This document shows, one piece after another, positions 34,075 through 42,502 of a stretch of 64,000 nt of DNA. Made by a program: the position numbers and the translations under genes. Position 1 is the first letter of the stretch. Each line of letters starts with the position of its first letter. Where the stretch lies: NCBI GenBank assembly GCA_035307765.1, contig DATGHU010000040.1, positions 34,983-98,982 on the forward strand, written 5' to 3'. The notes under the pieces were generated by a model, which did no database searches, was not told the origin of the DNA, and saw only the letters and a list, made by a program, of their open reading frames with translations. Source of the DNA: a bacterium (lineage in GTDB: Bacteria > Sysuimicrobiota > Sysuimicrobiia > Sysuimicrobiales > Segetimicrobiaceae).

Positions 34075-35113
34075 ACGGATCCCCAATGTGGACCTTTGGC
34101 ACTGACACGGCTTCAATGACCCGCTGCAGCAAATGCTCCGGCGTGATATCGTGGGCGAGCGCTTCGTACGACAGAAGGAACCGGTGGCGGAGAACCTCCG
34201 GGGCGAGATCGCGCACGTCCTCCGGCATGGCATATTCCCGTCCGCGGAGCAGGGCGAGGGCTTTCGCCCCGATGATCAAATTGAGGGAGCCCCGAGGGCT
34301 GCTGCCGTAGGCGATGAACTTCGTCAGATCTCCGAGCCCAAACTCCTGGGGGCGACGGGTGGCGGTCACGAGGCTCACCGCGTACTCGTGGAGCCTGGGG
34401 TCGACATACACCGCCTCAGCGATCTTCTGAAGCTGCAGCAGTTCGTCTCCGCGGATGATCTGGGAGACCGAGGGGGACTGCTCCGTAATCCGGTCCACGA
34501 CGGTCATTTCCTCGTGGAACGACGGATATGAGATCACGACCTTGAACATAAACCGATCGACCTGAGCCTCGGGGAGCGGATAGGTCCCCTCGCTCTCGAT
34601 CGGGTTTTGGGTCGCCAAAACGAGAAAGGGATCCGGCAACCGGAACGTTTCCTTGCCGATTGTCACCTGACGTTCCTGCATCGATTCGAGCAGGGCGGAT
34701 TGCACCTTGGCCGGCGCCCGGTTGATCTCGTCCGCGAGGACCAGGTTGGCGAAGACGGGACCCAGTTCGACCTCAAAGGTTCCCAGTTTTTGGTTGTAGA
34801 TCCGTGTCCCGATGAGATCGGCAGGGACGAGATCCGGGGTGAACTGGATGCGGCGGAACTGACAGTCCAAGACGTCCGCCGTGGTCTTGATCGCGAGCGT
34901 TTTGGCCAGCCCGGGCACTCCCTCGATCAGGATGTGTCCGCGCGAGAGGAGCGCCACCAAAATTCGCTCAAGCATCAGGTCCTGCCCGACGATGATCTTC
35001 TTGATTTCGTACAGGACCTTCCGCATCGTGCTCGCGGCCTGCCCGAAGGTCTCGGTCGGATAACGCAGAACCCGCATCCTGCGCTGCGGCTGCTCGTCGA
35101 CCACGACGTCCAC
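34034..35113 (-). CDS. MoxR-type AAA+ ATPase
   Basis: A 359-residue AAA+ chaperone-like ATPase. Walker A is GVPGLAKT (about 80-87), Walker B with the catalytic Glu is LVLADEINRAP, sensor 1 LATQNPIESEGTYPLPEAQ, the arginine-finger region DRFMFK, and sensor 2 within DLTKFIAYGSSPRGSLNLI. A Bacillus-type basic N-terminus precedes EIKKIIVGQDLMLERILVALLSRGHILIEG. MoxR proteins act with VWA proteins to mature metalloenzymes or handle stress; the client here is unknown. It is the first gene of the four-gene operon. Confidence 0.95.
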   Translation of the reverse strand: MDVVVDEQPQRRMRVLRYPTETFGQAASTMRKVLYEIKKIIVGQDLMLERILVALLSRGHILIEGVPGLAKTLAIKTTADVLDCQFRRIQFTPDLVPADLIGTRIYNQKLGTFEVELGPVFANLVLADEINRAPAKVQSALLESMQERQVTIGKETFRLPDPFLVLATQNPIESEGTYPLPEAQVDRFMFKVVISYPSFHEEMTVVDRITEQSPSVSQIIRGDELLQLQKIAEAVYVDPRLHEYAVSLVTATRRPQEFGLGDLTKFIAYGSSPRGSLNLIIGAKALALLRGREYAMPEDVRDLAPEVLRHRFLLSYEALAHDITPEHLLQRVIEAVSVPKVHIGDPYGDTRANLEAPRV

Positions 35114-35179
35114 CTCGTCTCTGGCGTGTCCGTGGATACTTATCGACCGGGCGGTCCGACTCCTACCATCCCTGCTAAC

Positions 35180-36700
35180 TTAGTGTCCGCGAATCCCCGT
35201 TAAATCCTCACTACGGAGCCAAACCGGGGGGAGGACGGGCGAATTCCCAGCCGGGTGCCCCGCCTGATCGAGATGCACCAACGTCCAGGGGCTGCGGTCG
35301 ACCAGCGCCTTGAGCGGCCCCACGGTCGCGGCTTGGAATAATGCGCTCACCGGATCGCCGAGCGGTGCCAAGGGGAGCACCACGTAGATCCCCGGGCCGA
35401 CGCTCCGGGCCCCGGCGCCGACCGGGAGCGCGAGGTCGGCGGGCAGGGTGTGCCGGGCGGTCAGGGACTGCGGCACCTGGAACAGGAGCGGCAGCCGCCC
35501 CAAATGCCCGTCGCGATAAAACAACCGGAACTCCAACCGGTACTGGGCCTCCCGAATCGCCCGATGCCTCAGCCGGAGGACAACGTAGAGATGCGCCGCG
35601 TCCTCGGCGAAGGCCACCGACTCCAGTTTGACGCTGCCCTCTGCGGCGTGGAGGAAGGACCCCCCCGCGGGCCCGCGGATCGCGGCCGGGACGCGGTCCC
35701 ACCCCTCGGGGACCGAGAGCGACAACCCGTCTCCGTGCAGCCGCAACGGCCAGACCTCAGGCGGGGGGGCGAAGAGCTCGTTGCGGCGCACGAAGCTCAG
35801 CATATACGTGCGGAGCAATTCCACCTGGCTGGAATATTCGCGGATCGCCGCCCGCTTCGCGTTCTCGTCGCCTGGCCCCAGGGGAAACTGCGCCCAGGCC
35901 GTTTCGGTTCCCACGAGGTCCCTCGGCGGATTGAGGAAGAGATCCGGCGCATACGCCTCGGGAGCGGGCCACATCGCGTGATGAACGAGATACGTCCACA
36001 CGTGCACCCTCTTCGCCCACGCAGGGTCTTCGAAGGAGTACCGTTGGATCGCGGTGACGACAAAGGCCGCCGCCGCCCAGTGATCGCGGTGGGTATCGGC
36101 GGGGGTGTGCATCACGATGATGCTGGGGCGCTCCTGCCGGAGCAGGTTTTCCACGTCACCGAGAACGTTCTCTCCGCAGTAGCCGGCTTCGGCCCGGTAT
36201 CCGAGAGGATACGGCGACCGGTTTCGTCGGGTGTACGGTGAGGTGTAGGGACGACCACAGTCCCAGGCGGACCCCCACAGCACGGGGAGTCCCCGATCCG
36301 GGTACCCGAGGAAGGTGACCCGCGCGGGAGGCAACCCCAGATGCGCCGCGGCGGCGAGGGCCTCCCGCTGTCTGCGCTTCCCATACTCGATGAACTGCCG
36401 GGGAGTGCTGAACAGTGTGCGGAACCCCACGTCGACCCCTTCGACGTAGCCATCCCCGTTGGTGAACGTAACGACCCGTACCCGAGCCCCAACGGCGGTC
36501 GCGGCATGGACCATGCCCCCCGCCCCAAGGGTCTCGTCGTCCGGGTGTGCGCCGAACACCAGGATCGAATCGTGGGCCGTCGGATGGTACGAGAGCACTG
36601 GAACGGGGATCCCGGAGGTCGCGGGCGCGGAGAACCCGGGGGCCGCCGCGATCGGTGCATACCCCCCCCACCCGGCCACGGTGGCGAGCAATGACAGCAC
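35180..36700 (-). CDS. PIG-L family deacetylase with C-terminal beta-domain
   Basis: A 506-residue protein with an N-terminal hydrophobic segment (signal peptide, about residues 1-20). The LmbE/PIG-L catalytic domain (about 45-260) has FGAHPDDETLGAGG with the Asp-Asp zinc site, TFTNGDGYVEG, YGKRRQREALAAAAHLG and HTPADTHRDHWAAA with the zinc His. These enzymes deacetylate GlcNAc-type sugars, as in bacillithiol or mycothiol synthesis and in teicoplanin-type pathways. The ~240-residue C-terminal part (WPLRLHGDGLSLSVPEGWDRV onward) is a beta-sandwich of unknown type, unusual for the family. The GTG start at 36700 has a weak ribosome binding site. A secreted, polysaccharide-directed deacetylase is inferred. 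Confidence 0.88.
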   Translation of the reverse strand: MLSLLATVAGWGGYAPIAAAPGFSAPATSGIPVPVLSYHPTAHDSILVFGAHPDDETLGAGGMVHAATAVGARVRVVTFTNGDGYVEGVDVGFRTLFSTPRQFIEYGKRRQREALAAAAHLGLPPARVTFLGYPDRGLPVLWGSAWDCGRPYTSPYTRRNRSPYPLGYRAEAGYCGENVLGDVENLLRQERPSIIVMHTPADTHRDHWAAAAFVVTAIQRYSFEDPAWAKRVHVWTYLVHHAMWPAPEAYAPDLFLNPPRDLVGTETAWAQFPLGPGDENAKRAAIREYSSQVELLRTYMLSFVRRNELFAPPPEVWPLRLHGDGLSLSVPEGWDRVPAAIRGPAGGSFLHAAEGSVKLESVAFAEDAAHLYVVLRLRHRAIREAQYRLEFRLFYRDGHLGRLPLLFQVPQSLTARHTLPADLALPVGAGARSVGPGIYVVLPLAPLGDPVSALFQAATVGPLKALVDRSPWTLVHLDQAGHPAGNSPVLPPVWLRSEDLTGIRGH

Positions 36701-36898
36701 CGTGCCCCGTAAGACCCCATGCGGTATCCGTAGCGTCGCGGCGGGTGCCTCCCTGAGTCTCCGGGATCGTTACCGGCGACGGCGATGCCGAGCCAGGGCA
36801 GAATGAGAAGTTCGCAATTGCGACACCGCCCCCCTCCCCCGGCCGCACCGCGAGGGCAACTCCGCAGGAGGGGCGGACGGATCCGGCCTGTGGTGCGA

Positions 36899-38485
36899 TT
36901 ACGACAAAGTCGCCGTTACCTTGGCCACCGGCGAGATCACCCGTCCATCGTCGGCGACGGCCGCCGCGGTGATAACGACCGTCAACCCGTACACGGGAGG
37001 TTTTTCCGTAAACTCGGCCGACCAGTTGCCGTTCTGGTCCGCCGTCACGGTTTGATTCCCGAGCGAGCCGTCGACCTTGAAGAGCAGCACCGCCCCGTTG
37101 TAGTCGGCGGTGATCTTGATGCGGCTTCCCGGCGCGGCTCGTCCGCTCACCGTGAACGGGGATCCAATCGACGCTCCGTCCGCCGGACTGACGATCATCG
37201 GGACGACGACGGCCGCGGGAGCGGGAAGGCCCGCGTTGATCTGCACGCGGTTCTGGGCCGTTGCGGTAAACACCTGGCCGTCCGGCGCCGTCAGGCGGAC
37301 GACCACCTCCGCTCCTTGCATCCGATCTCCCGGCTGTACCGTATAGCTCCCGTAGTAGGTCCCGCGCTCAGATGTGGATTCCACCATGGGGATCCCCGAG
37401 CGGAGGGTGCCGATGGAAAACGTCGCATGCCCCTGCTGGCTCCCGGAAGCCACCACCTCCAGCACGTCCCCCGCGTTGAGGGTGCGGCCGGAGGGCGTCG
37501 TCGTGACCGAGGTAATTCCCGCAGGAGGGGCAGCCCCTTTACTGATGGTGACGGCCCAGATCTCGTTCGTCTGCGGGTTGACCCGCATCCGCACTTCATC
37601 GCCCGGCCGAAGCGCGCTGGGGGTCACGGCCGTGCCGCCCTGGGCGACCTGGGCGGAACGGTTGAGCCGATACGTGTCGCCGTTCTCGAGGACGACCACG
37701 CCGGCGTCGGTCGTGGCGATCACCTTCCCCGAGACCTCTTTAAACGTCGCCCGGACGGATTGGGCGGTTCCGCTGGGGTCGACGATCGCCTGGACCTCAT
37801 CCCCGGGGCGAAGCGCGTCCAACGCCACCGAACCTCCCCGATTGTCGACCGCGTTCACCCGACTGATCGAGGTGACCGAGGTCACTTTGTAGGTGTAGAG
37901 GTTCTGGTCCACCTGAACCTGAATCTGGCCGGCCGGTGCGTTCACCGCCACCACCGTGCCCGTGACCGCGGTCGACGCCGGCGCCGGCTGCGGCTGAGGG
38001 GCGGGCGGGTAGGTTTGCGAGGGCGGCAGGGTCGACGCCGCCTGGCTTGTGATTTTGACCGTCGCGCTCGTCTCGTCCCACGAGACCTCTGCGCCCAGGG
38101 CCTGACTAATGAACCTCAGCGGGACCAACGTCCGGCCACCGACCAGCATCGCCGGCACGTCCATGGGGGTGGGCTGTCCGTTGATCTGCGCCTGGGTGTT
38201 CCCGATGCGCAGGGTGATGATCGTGTCCCCCCGGCCGGCCGTCACGGTCTGTGTGCCCGAATCCCAAAACACCTCAGCACCGAGACGCTGGAACACCCCC
38301 CGCAACGGCACAAGGACGCGCCCCGAGGCGATCATCGGTGGGACGTCGAACGCGACAGGGCCCCCATCGACCAGCACCTTTACCGCGGGCGCGGAGGTCT
38401 GCGCGTAGACGCCAACCACCATCCCCGGACCCATCAGCAGAGCCAGCATCATCGCCAAAAGTCTTGCCTGCCGGATACGTCGCAT
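36899..38485 (-). CDS. Surface protein with copper-amine-oxidase-like N-domain
   Basis: A 528-residue secreted protein with an N-terminal signal (LLAMMLALLMGPGMVVGVYA). Two copies of the copper-amine-oxidase N-terminal-like repeat follow: VPPMIASGRVLVPLRGVFQRLGAEVFWD and VPAMLVGGRTLVPLRFISQALGAEVSWD (residues ~50-135). A Pro-rich linker, a run of small beta domains with repeated LRPGDEV phrases (LDALRPGDEVQAI, PSALRPGDEVRMR) and two Ig-like domains (SPADGASIGSPFTVSGRAAPGSRIKI) complete it. The preferred ATG at 38485 has GAGAGGT upstream; an ATG at 38512 would add nine residues. Such domains occur on surface proteins of Firmicutes-related and deep bacterial lineages; cell-wall association is inferred. 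No enzyme motif is seen. Confidence 0.9.
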   Translation of the reverse strand: MRRIRQARLLAMMLALLMGPGMVVGVYAQTSAPAVKVLVDGGPVAFDVPPMIASGRVLVPLRGVFQRLGAEVFWDSGTQTVTAGRGDTIITLRIGNTQAQINGQPTPMDVPAMLVGGRTLVPLRFISQALGAEVSWDETSATVKITSQAASTLPPSQTYPPAPQPQPAPASTAVTGTVVAVNAPAGQIQVQVDQNLYTYKVTSVTSISRVNAVDNRGGSVALDALRPGDEVQAIVDPSGTAQSVRATFKEVSGKVIATTDAGVVVLENGDTYRLNRSAQVAQGGTAVTPSALRPGDEVRMRVNPQTNEIWAVTISKGAAPPAGITSVTTTPSGRTLNAGDVLEVVASGSQQGHATFSIGTLRSGIPMVESTSERGTYYGSYTVQPGDRMQGAEVVVRLTAPDGQVFTATAQNRVQINAGLPAPAAVVVPMIVSPADGASIGSPFTVSGRAAPGSRIKITADYNGAVLLFKVDGSLGNQTVTADQNGNWSAEFTEKPPVYGLTVVITAAAVADDGRVISPVAKVTATLS

Positions 38486-38556
38486 GAGGCCACCTCTCGA
38501 TCTCAACTGCATCCTTAAGCGGTATTTGCCCGAGACACACCGGTTTTAGATAGGTT

Positions 38557-38586
38557 GAGGGAGGACCGACCGATCGGTCCTCCCTC
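38557..38586. terminator. Perfect 13-bp hairpin between leftward genes
   Basis: GAGGGAGGACCGA, loop CCGA, and its exact complement form a 13-bp, GC-rich stem. It lies 72 bp upstream of the surface-protein start and about 120 bp downstream of the short peptide gene. No T-tract follows on either strand, so a classic intrinsic terminator is not shown; a transcription barrier or attenuator for the leftward surface-protein gene is equally possible. Confidence 0.45.
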
Positions 38587-38703
38587 GTGGCGCTGCCCTG
38601 TCAACGGAACGCTCCACAACGGAGCGGGCGCTCCCATCCCCCACAGTTCCATCCGCCCGTGGATGCGGCGGTTCTTACCCGATCGCTCGGTCCCTAGACG
38701 GCC

Positions 38704-38766
38704 CTACCGGAGAATCATGTGCCCGGTGGCCGCCAGAATCAGGAGGCCCAACAGGAGGAAGATCAT
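38704..38766 (-). CDS. Possible 20-residue membrane peptide
   Basis: A 63-bp frame (ATG to TAG) encodes MIFLLLGLLILAATGHMILR: one hydrophobic helix with a basic end, too short to be called by ordinary tools. GGGGGTG sits about nine bases upstream of the ATG. It is in a >300-bp stretch with no other gene, downstream of the 3'-5' exonuclease gene on the same strand. Small hydrophobic peptides of this size can be membrane regulators or toxins, but a chance reading frame cannot be excluded. Confidence 0.4.
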   Translation of the reverse strand: MIFLLLGLLILAATGHMILR

Positions 38767-38901
38767 GGAAATGACACCCCCTTTCGCGATCCTAGGTTCC
38801 GTTGAGTATGTATTCCCGACTCCGCTGAGGCTTAAACCTCGCGCCTCGATGGTGACCTCGCTGAAACCTCGGGCGGATCTCCACCCACCCGGCGCAAGAC
38901 C

Positions 38902-39594
38902 TCAGGACCGTTCTTGGTCCATCAGCCGGATGATCGGACGGAGGCGGAGGTAGAGCCGGGCGGTGGCCCGGGCGTCGCCCAGACAATACCGGGCAATCTC
39001 CTCATACTTCCGCTCCCGGTAGAGGCCCGCGACGTCACGGCCGTCCATTTCCGCCTTCGGCGAATCGATGCCAAATTGGCGGCACCAGAAGTCAAGGTTC
39101 CCGCCAGGACGCCGGGAGTCCCTAAAGCTCAGCACCTCCGCCAGGTCGCAATGGTCCTGGAAACTGTAGCGGTAGGGCAGCAGGTTCCGAGTGGGTACCA
39201 CCCCCAAGATCGCCGAGCGCAGCATCAGGTACGGCGCATCGAAGGACCGGCCGTAGAAAGTCACGATGGTTCCGGCCGCGTCGCTGATGATCCGCCAAAA
39301 CTCCCGCAGCAGGGCGTCTTCCCGATCTTGAAAGAGCTTGGCATGGGGAGGGAAGTCTGTCCAGTCCTGCGCGCTTCCTTCGAGGAGGATGGCCCCGCGG
39401 TCCTCGTCAGGGTACCAGAGGCCGACGGCGACGATGTTCCCCGTGCCCGGGTGCAGCCCTAACCTTTCCGGTATCTCATCGCGCTGGGTCTCCCCCTTCG
39501 CCGTATCGAGGAGGTAGGCCTGGACCTCGGGAGCCAACGTGCCCCAATCCTGGCCCACCGTCTCGATGTCGATCGCTATTGGGGGTTTGGCCAT
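38902..39594 (-). CDS. Predicted 3'-5' exonuclease (PolB-type, RNase H fold)
   Basis: A 230-residue protein of the family of predicted exonucleases related to the proofreading domain of family-B polymerases. Exo I is IDIETVG with the catalytic Asp-Glu (8-12), Exo II FYGRSFDAPYL, and Exo III YCLGDARATARLY, so all acidic catalytic residues are kept. A 5'-3' gap segment LLPYRYSFQDHCDLAEVLSF holds another conserved Asp. Expected to trim single-stranded DNA 3' ends in the cytoplasm. ATG at 39594 with GGAGG ten bases upstream. It is alone on its strand. Confidence 0.9.
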   Translation of the reverse strand: MAKPPIAIDIETVGQDWGTLAPEVQAYLLDTAKGETQRDEIPERLGLHPGTGNIVAVGLWYPDEDRGAILLEGSAQDWTDFPPHAKLFQDREDALLREFWRIISDAAGTIVTFYGRSFDAPYLMLRSAILGVVPTRNLLPYRYSFQDHCDLAEVLSFRDSRRPGGNLDFWCRQFGIDSPKAEMDGRDVAGLYRERKYEEIARYCLGDARATARLYLRLRPIIRLMDQERS

Positions 39595-39826
39595 CCGGCG
39601 GGCGCCTCCTCAAACCGGCGGGCGCGAACCGTACCAGCGCCACACATCTTTTCGCCTGCCCCCGGATGACCACCTCCACACCTGCGCTCGACGGCGAGCG
39701 CAGCGCCGCCGGCCGGGTGGTCCACAAGCACCTGTCTTTTGGGCAATAACTCCTTGCGCGCGTCGAGCCCGCGACACGGGATCGCCGCCGCACCCGAACG
39801 CAGCGGCAAGAACCGGAGGCCCGTGG

Positions 39827-40144
39827 ATGCGACTCGACGACCTCGAAATCTCCGACGCGGAGTTGCACGACTGGGGGCGGGCGATTGAGAAAACGCCCTC
39901 CGAAGAGTTTAACTTAGACGACCTCCCCTTCGGCAAGCAGGTCGTCCATTGGATCGATGAGACGATCCTCACGCTGCTCGAGTACGGCCGAAACGAGGCG
40001 CTGCACTATAAGAAGGCGGCGGAGATCGCGCGCCGCGCCACCGCGCTTTCACGCATGACCCTGGACCCCCGCCCCATCACGGCCTTTAAGATCGGCGAGC
40101 GCTGGCTGGTCAAGGTCTTATCGGAATTCGGCTGCCGCATCTAG
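39827..40144 (+). CDS. Small conserved-looking protein of unknown function
   Basis: A 105-residue acidic, mostly helical protein: DDLEISDAELHDWGRAIEK, VVHWIDETILTLLEYGRNEALHYKKAAEIARRATAL, then a beta-rich end ITAFKIGERWLVKVLSEFG. GGAGG lies eight bases before the ATG at 39827, and codon use is like its neighbours, so I believe it is real. No membrane segment or signal peptide. I do not recognise the family. Confidence 0.65.
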   Translation: MRLDDLEISDAELHDWGRAIEKTPSEEFNLDDLPFGKQVVHWIDETILTLLEYGRNEALHYKKAAEIARRATALSRMTLDPRPITAFKIGERWLVKVLSEFGCRI

Positions 40145-40280
40145 CCCCCGAGAGCAAAGGAACGACGCAGGGACAGCATTCTCCGTTCGGCGGGCGGGTT
40201 GGGTCGACGCGTGGACAAGGACCAGCCCCCGCGACGACATGCCTTGCTTCACGGCTGATGGTGCGGTGCGCCGGCGCGAG

Positions 40281-41510
40281 CTAGGACCAATGGCGCTCGT
40301 CGACGAGCACGGGCCGCGCGTCCGCCAGAGTCCCCGGCGCGACTAACTCCATCACTACCCGAAGGCGCGTCACGTCCTTGACGGCGGCCGCCACCCTCTC
40401 GGCGAGCGTCGCATCGGGTCGTTCCGCCTCCACGCGAGCAACGAGCTCGTCTAGGTTGCCATCCCGGCGGACAACAAACTGGTAGCGGTGTGCCTCGGGA
40501 TGGCGGGCCATCGCCGACCGCAGCGCGGACGGATGCACGAAGAGCCCGCGCACCTTGACCGCGTCGCCGGTCCGCCCAAGAATCCCGTGCAGACGCGGCG
40601 CCGTCCGGCCACACCGGCAGGCGCGCGGACCAGCACCGAAAGATCCCCCGTCGCAAGGCGCAGCAGCGGATAGGTAGGATCGAGCAGGGTGACGACGATC
40701 TCGCCCGGTTCCTCCGGTCCGGCCGGCGCCGGTCTCGGGATCGACGAGTTCCACGATGCACCGGTCCGCAAGGTGAAGCCCTTCGGCGAAGGGACACTCA
40801 TACGCGATGACCCCGGCGTCGGCCGTTGCGTACGCCTGCTGCGCGCGCACGCCGCGGGAGGCGAAGTGCAGGCGCAGGGACTCCGGAAGCGGCTCCGCGG
40901 AGACAAGCGCCACCTCCAAGCAGAGGTCGATCGCAAGGTCACCGGCCTTTTCGAGCAGTATCGCCAGAAAGCTCGGCGTGCCCACATATCCCGTGGCGCG
41001 CAGGTGAGCCGCGGCCCGACACTGCAGTTCCGTATTCCCGACACCGCCCGGGATGACGATCGCGCCCAGCGCGAGCGCCCCTCCTTCCATGATCGAGCCG
41101 GCGGGGCTCATATGATAGGAGAACGAGTTCAGCACAACGTCGCCCGCCCGGAATCCAGCCGCGTGCATGGCCGGTGCACAACCCCAGGGGTCCGGTCCAG
41201 CGCCCTCGGGTTCGTAGATCGGTCCCGGGGAGGCGAAGAGCTTGCGCACCCGTTCCCACGCTCCCCAACCGGCAAGCGGCGGCGCACCGGCCTGGTAGGC
41301 GGGCAGCGCCTCTTTGCGCAGGAGGGGCACCCGTTGCAGGAGGTCGATCGTGGGGACGCCGTCAAGCAACCCCGCCCGTTCGGCCGCATCGCGGGCGCCC
41401 GCCGCCGACGTCTCCGCCAGCGCCAGGCCCAACCGCCGCAATTGCCGAGCCTGGCGAGCGTCAGGAGGGTCGCCTTCCGCCGGAGAGTGGAGCGAATCAG
41501 AGCGCGTCAT
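40281..41510 (-). CDS. Phenylacetate-CoA ligase-like AMP-forming ligase, with two compensating frameshifts
   Basis: A 409-codon acyl-CoA ligase of the PaaK type, beginning ATG 41510. The N-terminal part has LLRKEALPAYQAG, AFRAGDVVLNSFSYHMSPAG and TGYVGTPSFLAILLEKA, with YATADAGVIAYEC. Between about 40735 and 40605 the translation turns to Arg/Gly-rich sequence without family likeness, while a different frame across the same DNA reads EEPGEIVVTLLDPTYPLLRLATGDLS, the expected family segment. Frame is restored before GILGRTGDAVKVRGLFVHPSAL. The two indels cancel, so a ~40-residue block is scrambled. Either the gene is inactive or the assembly has paired errors. It lies 4 bp downstream of a truncated livF, the usual partner in branched-chain transport clusters. 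Confidence 0.82.
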   Translation of the reverse strand: MTRSDSLHSPAEGDPPDARQARQLRRLGLALAETSAAGARDAAERAGLLDGVPTIDLLQRVPLLRKEALPAYQAGAPPLAGWGAWERVRKLFASPGPIYEPEGAGPDPWGCAPAMHAAGFRAGDVVLNSFSYHMSPAGSIMEGGALALGAIVIPGGVGNTELQCRAAAHLRATGYVGTPSFLAILLEKAGDLAIDLCLEVALVSAEPLPESLRLHFASRGVRAQQAYATADAGVIAYECPFAEGLHLADRCIVELVDPETGAGRTGGTGRDRRHPARSYLSAAAPCDGGSFGAGPRACRCGRTAPRLHGILGRTGDAVKVRGLFVHPSALRSAMARHPEAHRYQFVVRRDGNLDELVARVEAERPDATLAERVAAAVKDVTRLRVVMELVAPGTLADARPVLVDERHWS

Positions 41511-41514
41511 GCGG

Positions 41515-42144
41515 TCAGGAGAGCCACCGCTTACGGCGCCGGTAGTGCTTCACATCCCGATAACTCCGCCGCTGTCCCTCCCCGGAAAGACCCAGATAGA
41601 ACTCCTTCACGTCCTCGTTGGCGCGCAGCGCCGCCGCGCTGCCATCCAGCGCGACGCGGCCATTTTCGAGCACGTAGCCGTACTCGACGATCTCCAGCGC
41701 CCGTGCGGCATTTTGCTCCGCCAGCAGGATCGCCACGCGCTCCTCCCGGTTGAGGCGGACCATGATGTCGAAGATCTCGCCGACAAGAAGGGGGGCGAGT
41801 CCCATCGAGGGTTCATCGAGAAGCATGAGACGCGGCCGCGCCATCAGCGCCCGCCCGATGGCCAGCATCTGCTGTTCACCGCCTGAGGTGTACCCGGCCC
41901 GCACGCGGCGCCGCTCCGCGAGCCGCGGGACATAATTGTACACGGCATCGAGATCCCGTCGCACCGCCGCCGCATCGCGCCGGACATACGCGCCGGTCAA
42001 CAGGTTCTCTTCGACGGTCAGGTGCTCGAACGGCCGGCGCCCCTCCATCACCTGCACCACACCGCGGCGGACGACCTCTGCCGGGTCGCACGTATCGAGG
42101 CGCCGGCCGGCGAATTCGACGGTACCCCGCGTCACCGCAGCCAA
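41515..42144 (-). pseudogene. livF: Branched-chain amino acid ABC ATPase LivF, N-terminus lost
   Basis: The surviving ~209 residues match the C-terminal four-fifths of LivF: VVQVMEGRRPFEHLTVEENL, SGGEQQMLAIGRALMARPRLMLLDEPSMGLAP (signature and Walker B), LLAEQNAARALEIVEYGYVLENGRV and the family tail KEFYLGLSGEGQRRSYRDVKHYRRRKRW. The Walker A segment and the first strands (about 60 residues) are missing: homology starts at TRGTVEFAGR and the DNA upstream of about 42144 is unrelated. Without Walker A it cannot bind ATP normally. The break coincides with the start of a lower-GC stretch, consistent with a deletion or insertion. Confidence 0.85.
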
Positions 42145-42502
42145 GGCAGAGGGGGATTAGGGGGCAGCTGTTGACGCGAGTCCATTTGTGACCATTGGAG
42201 GAGCGTTCGATGCCAAATGTTCGCTGAATAATTCGTCCAATGGGTACCCGCGTTAGCAAGAACTCGCGGAACCCTAGGGTGTCGCGTTGACCGCGGCGGA
42301 CGTCGAAGCGATCTACCATCGGGTGCCCACGATCAAGGCTACGCTCCCGCCCTCAGGCCGCAGGTGACCGACGGACTCGAGCCGCCGTAGGAGTTCGTGG
42401 TTGGACTGGCTCCAATACCCGAGAATTAATGAAGCATACTTTTGACTGAGGACACTGGGTGAGCGTAGCGCGGGACTTTTGATTGGATCTCATTCGCTAA
42501 CG
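42145..42502. other. Junction region upstream of truncated livF
   Basis: About 360 bp with visibly lower GC than the surroundings. No complete gene. A plus-strand stretch 42287-42367 reads TAADVEAIYHRVPTIKATL and looks like a protein tail, but I cannot name it. Near 42495-42512 a CGCTA/TAGCG inverted repeat overlaps the stop of the secreted protein gene. I infer a recombination junction. Confidence 0.4.

Noticed and set aside
36785-38518. A 577-codon plus-strand frame
   Set aside because: Opposite the surface protein with recognisable domains; the frame has no start context and no recognisable domain.
38557-38586. Classical rho-independent terminator
   Set aside because: The stem is perfect, but no T-tract follows on either strand; reported only as a candidate barrier.
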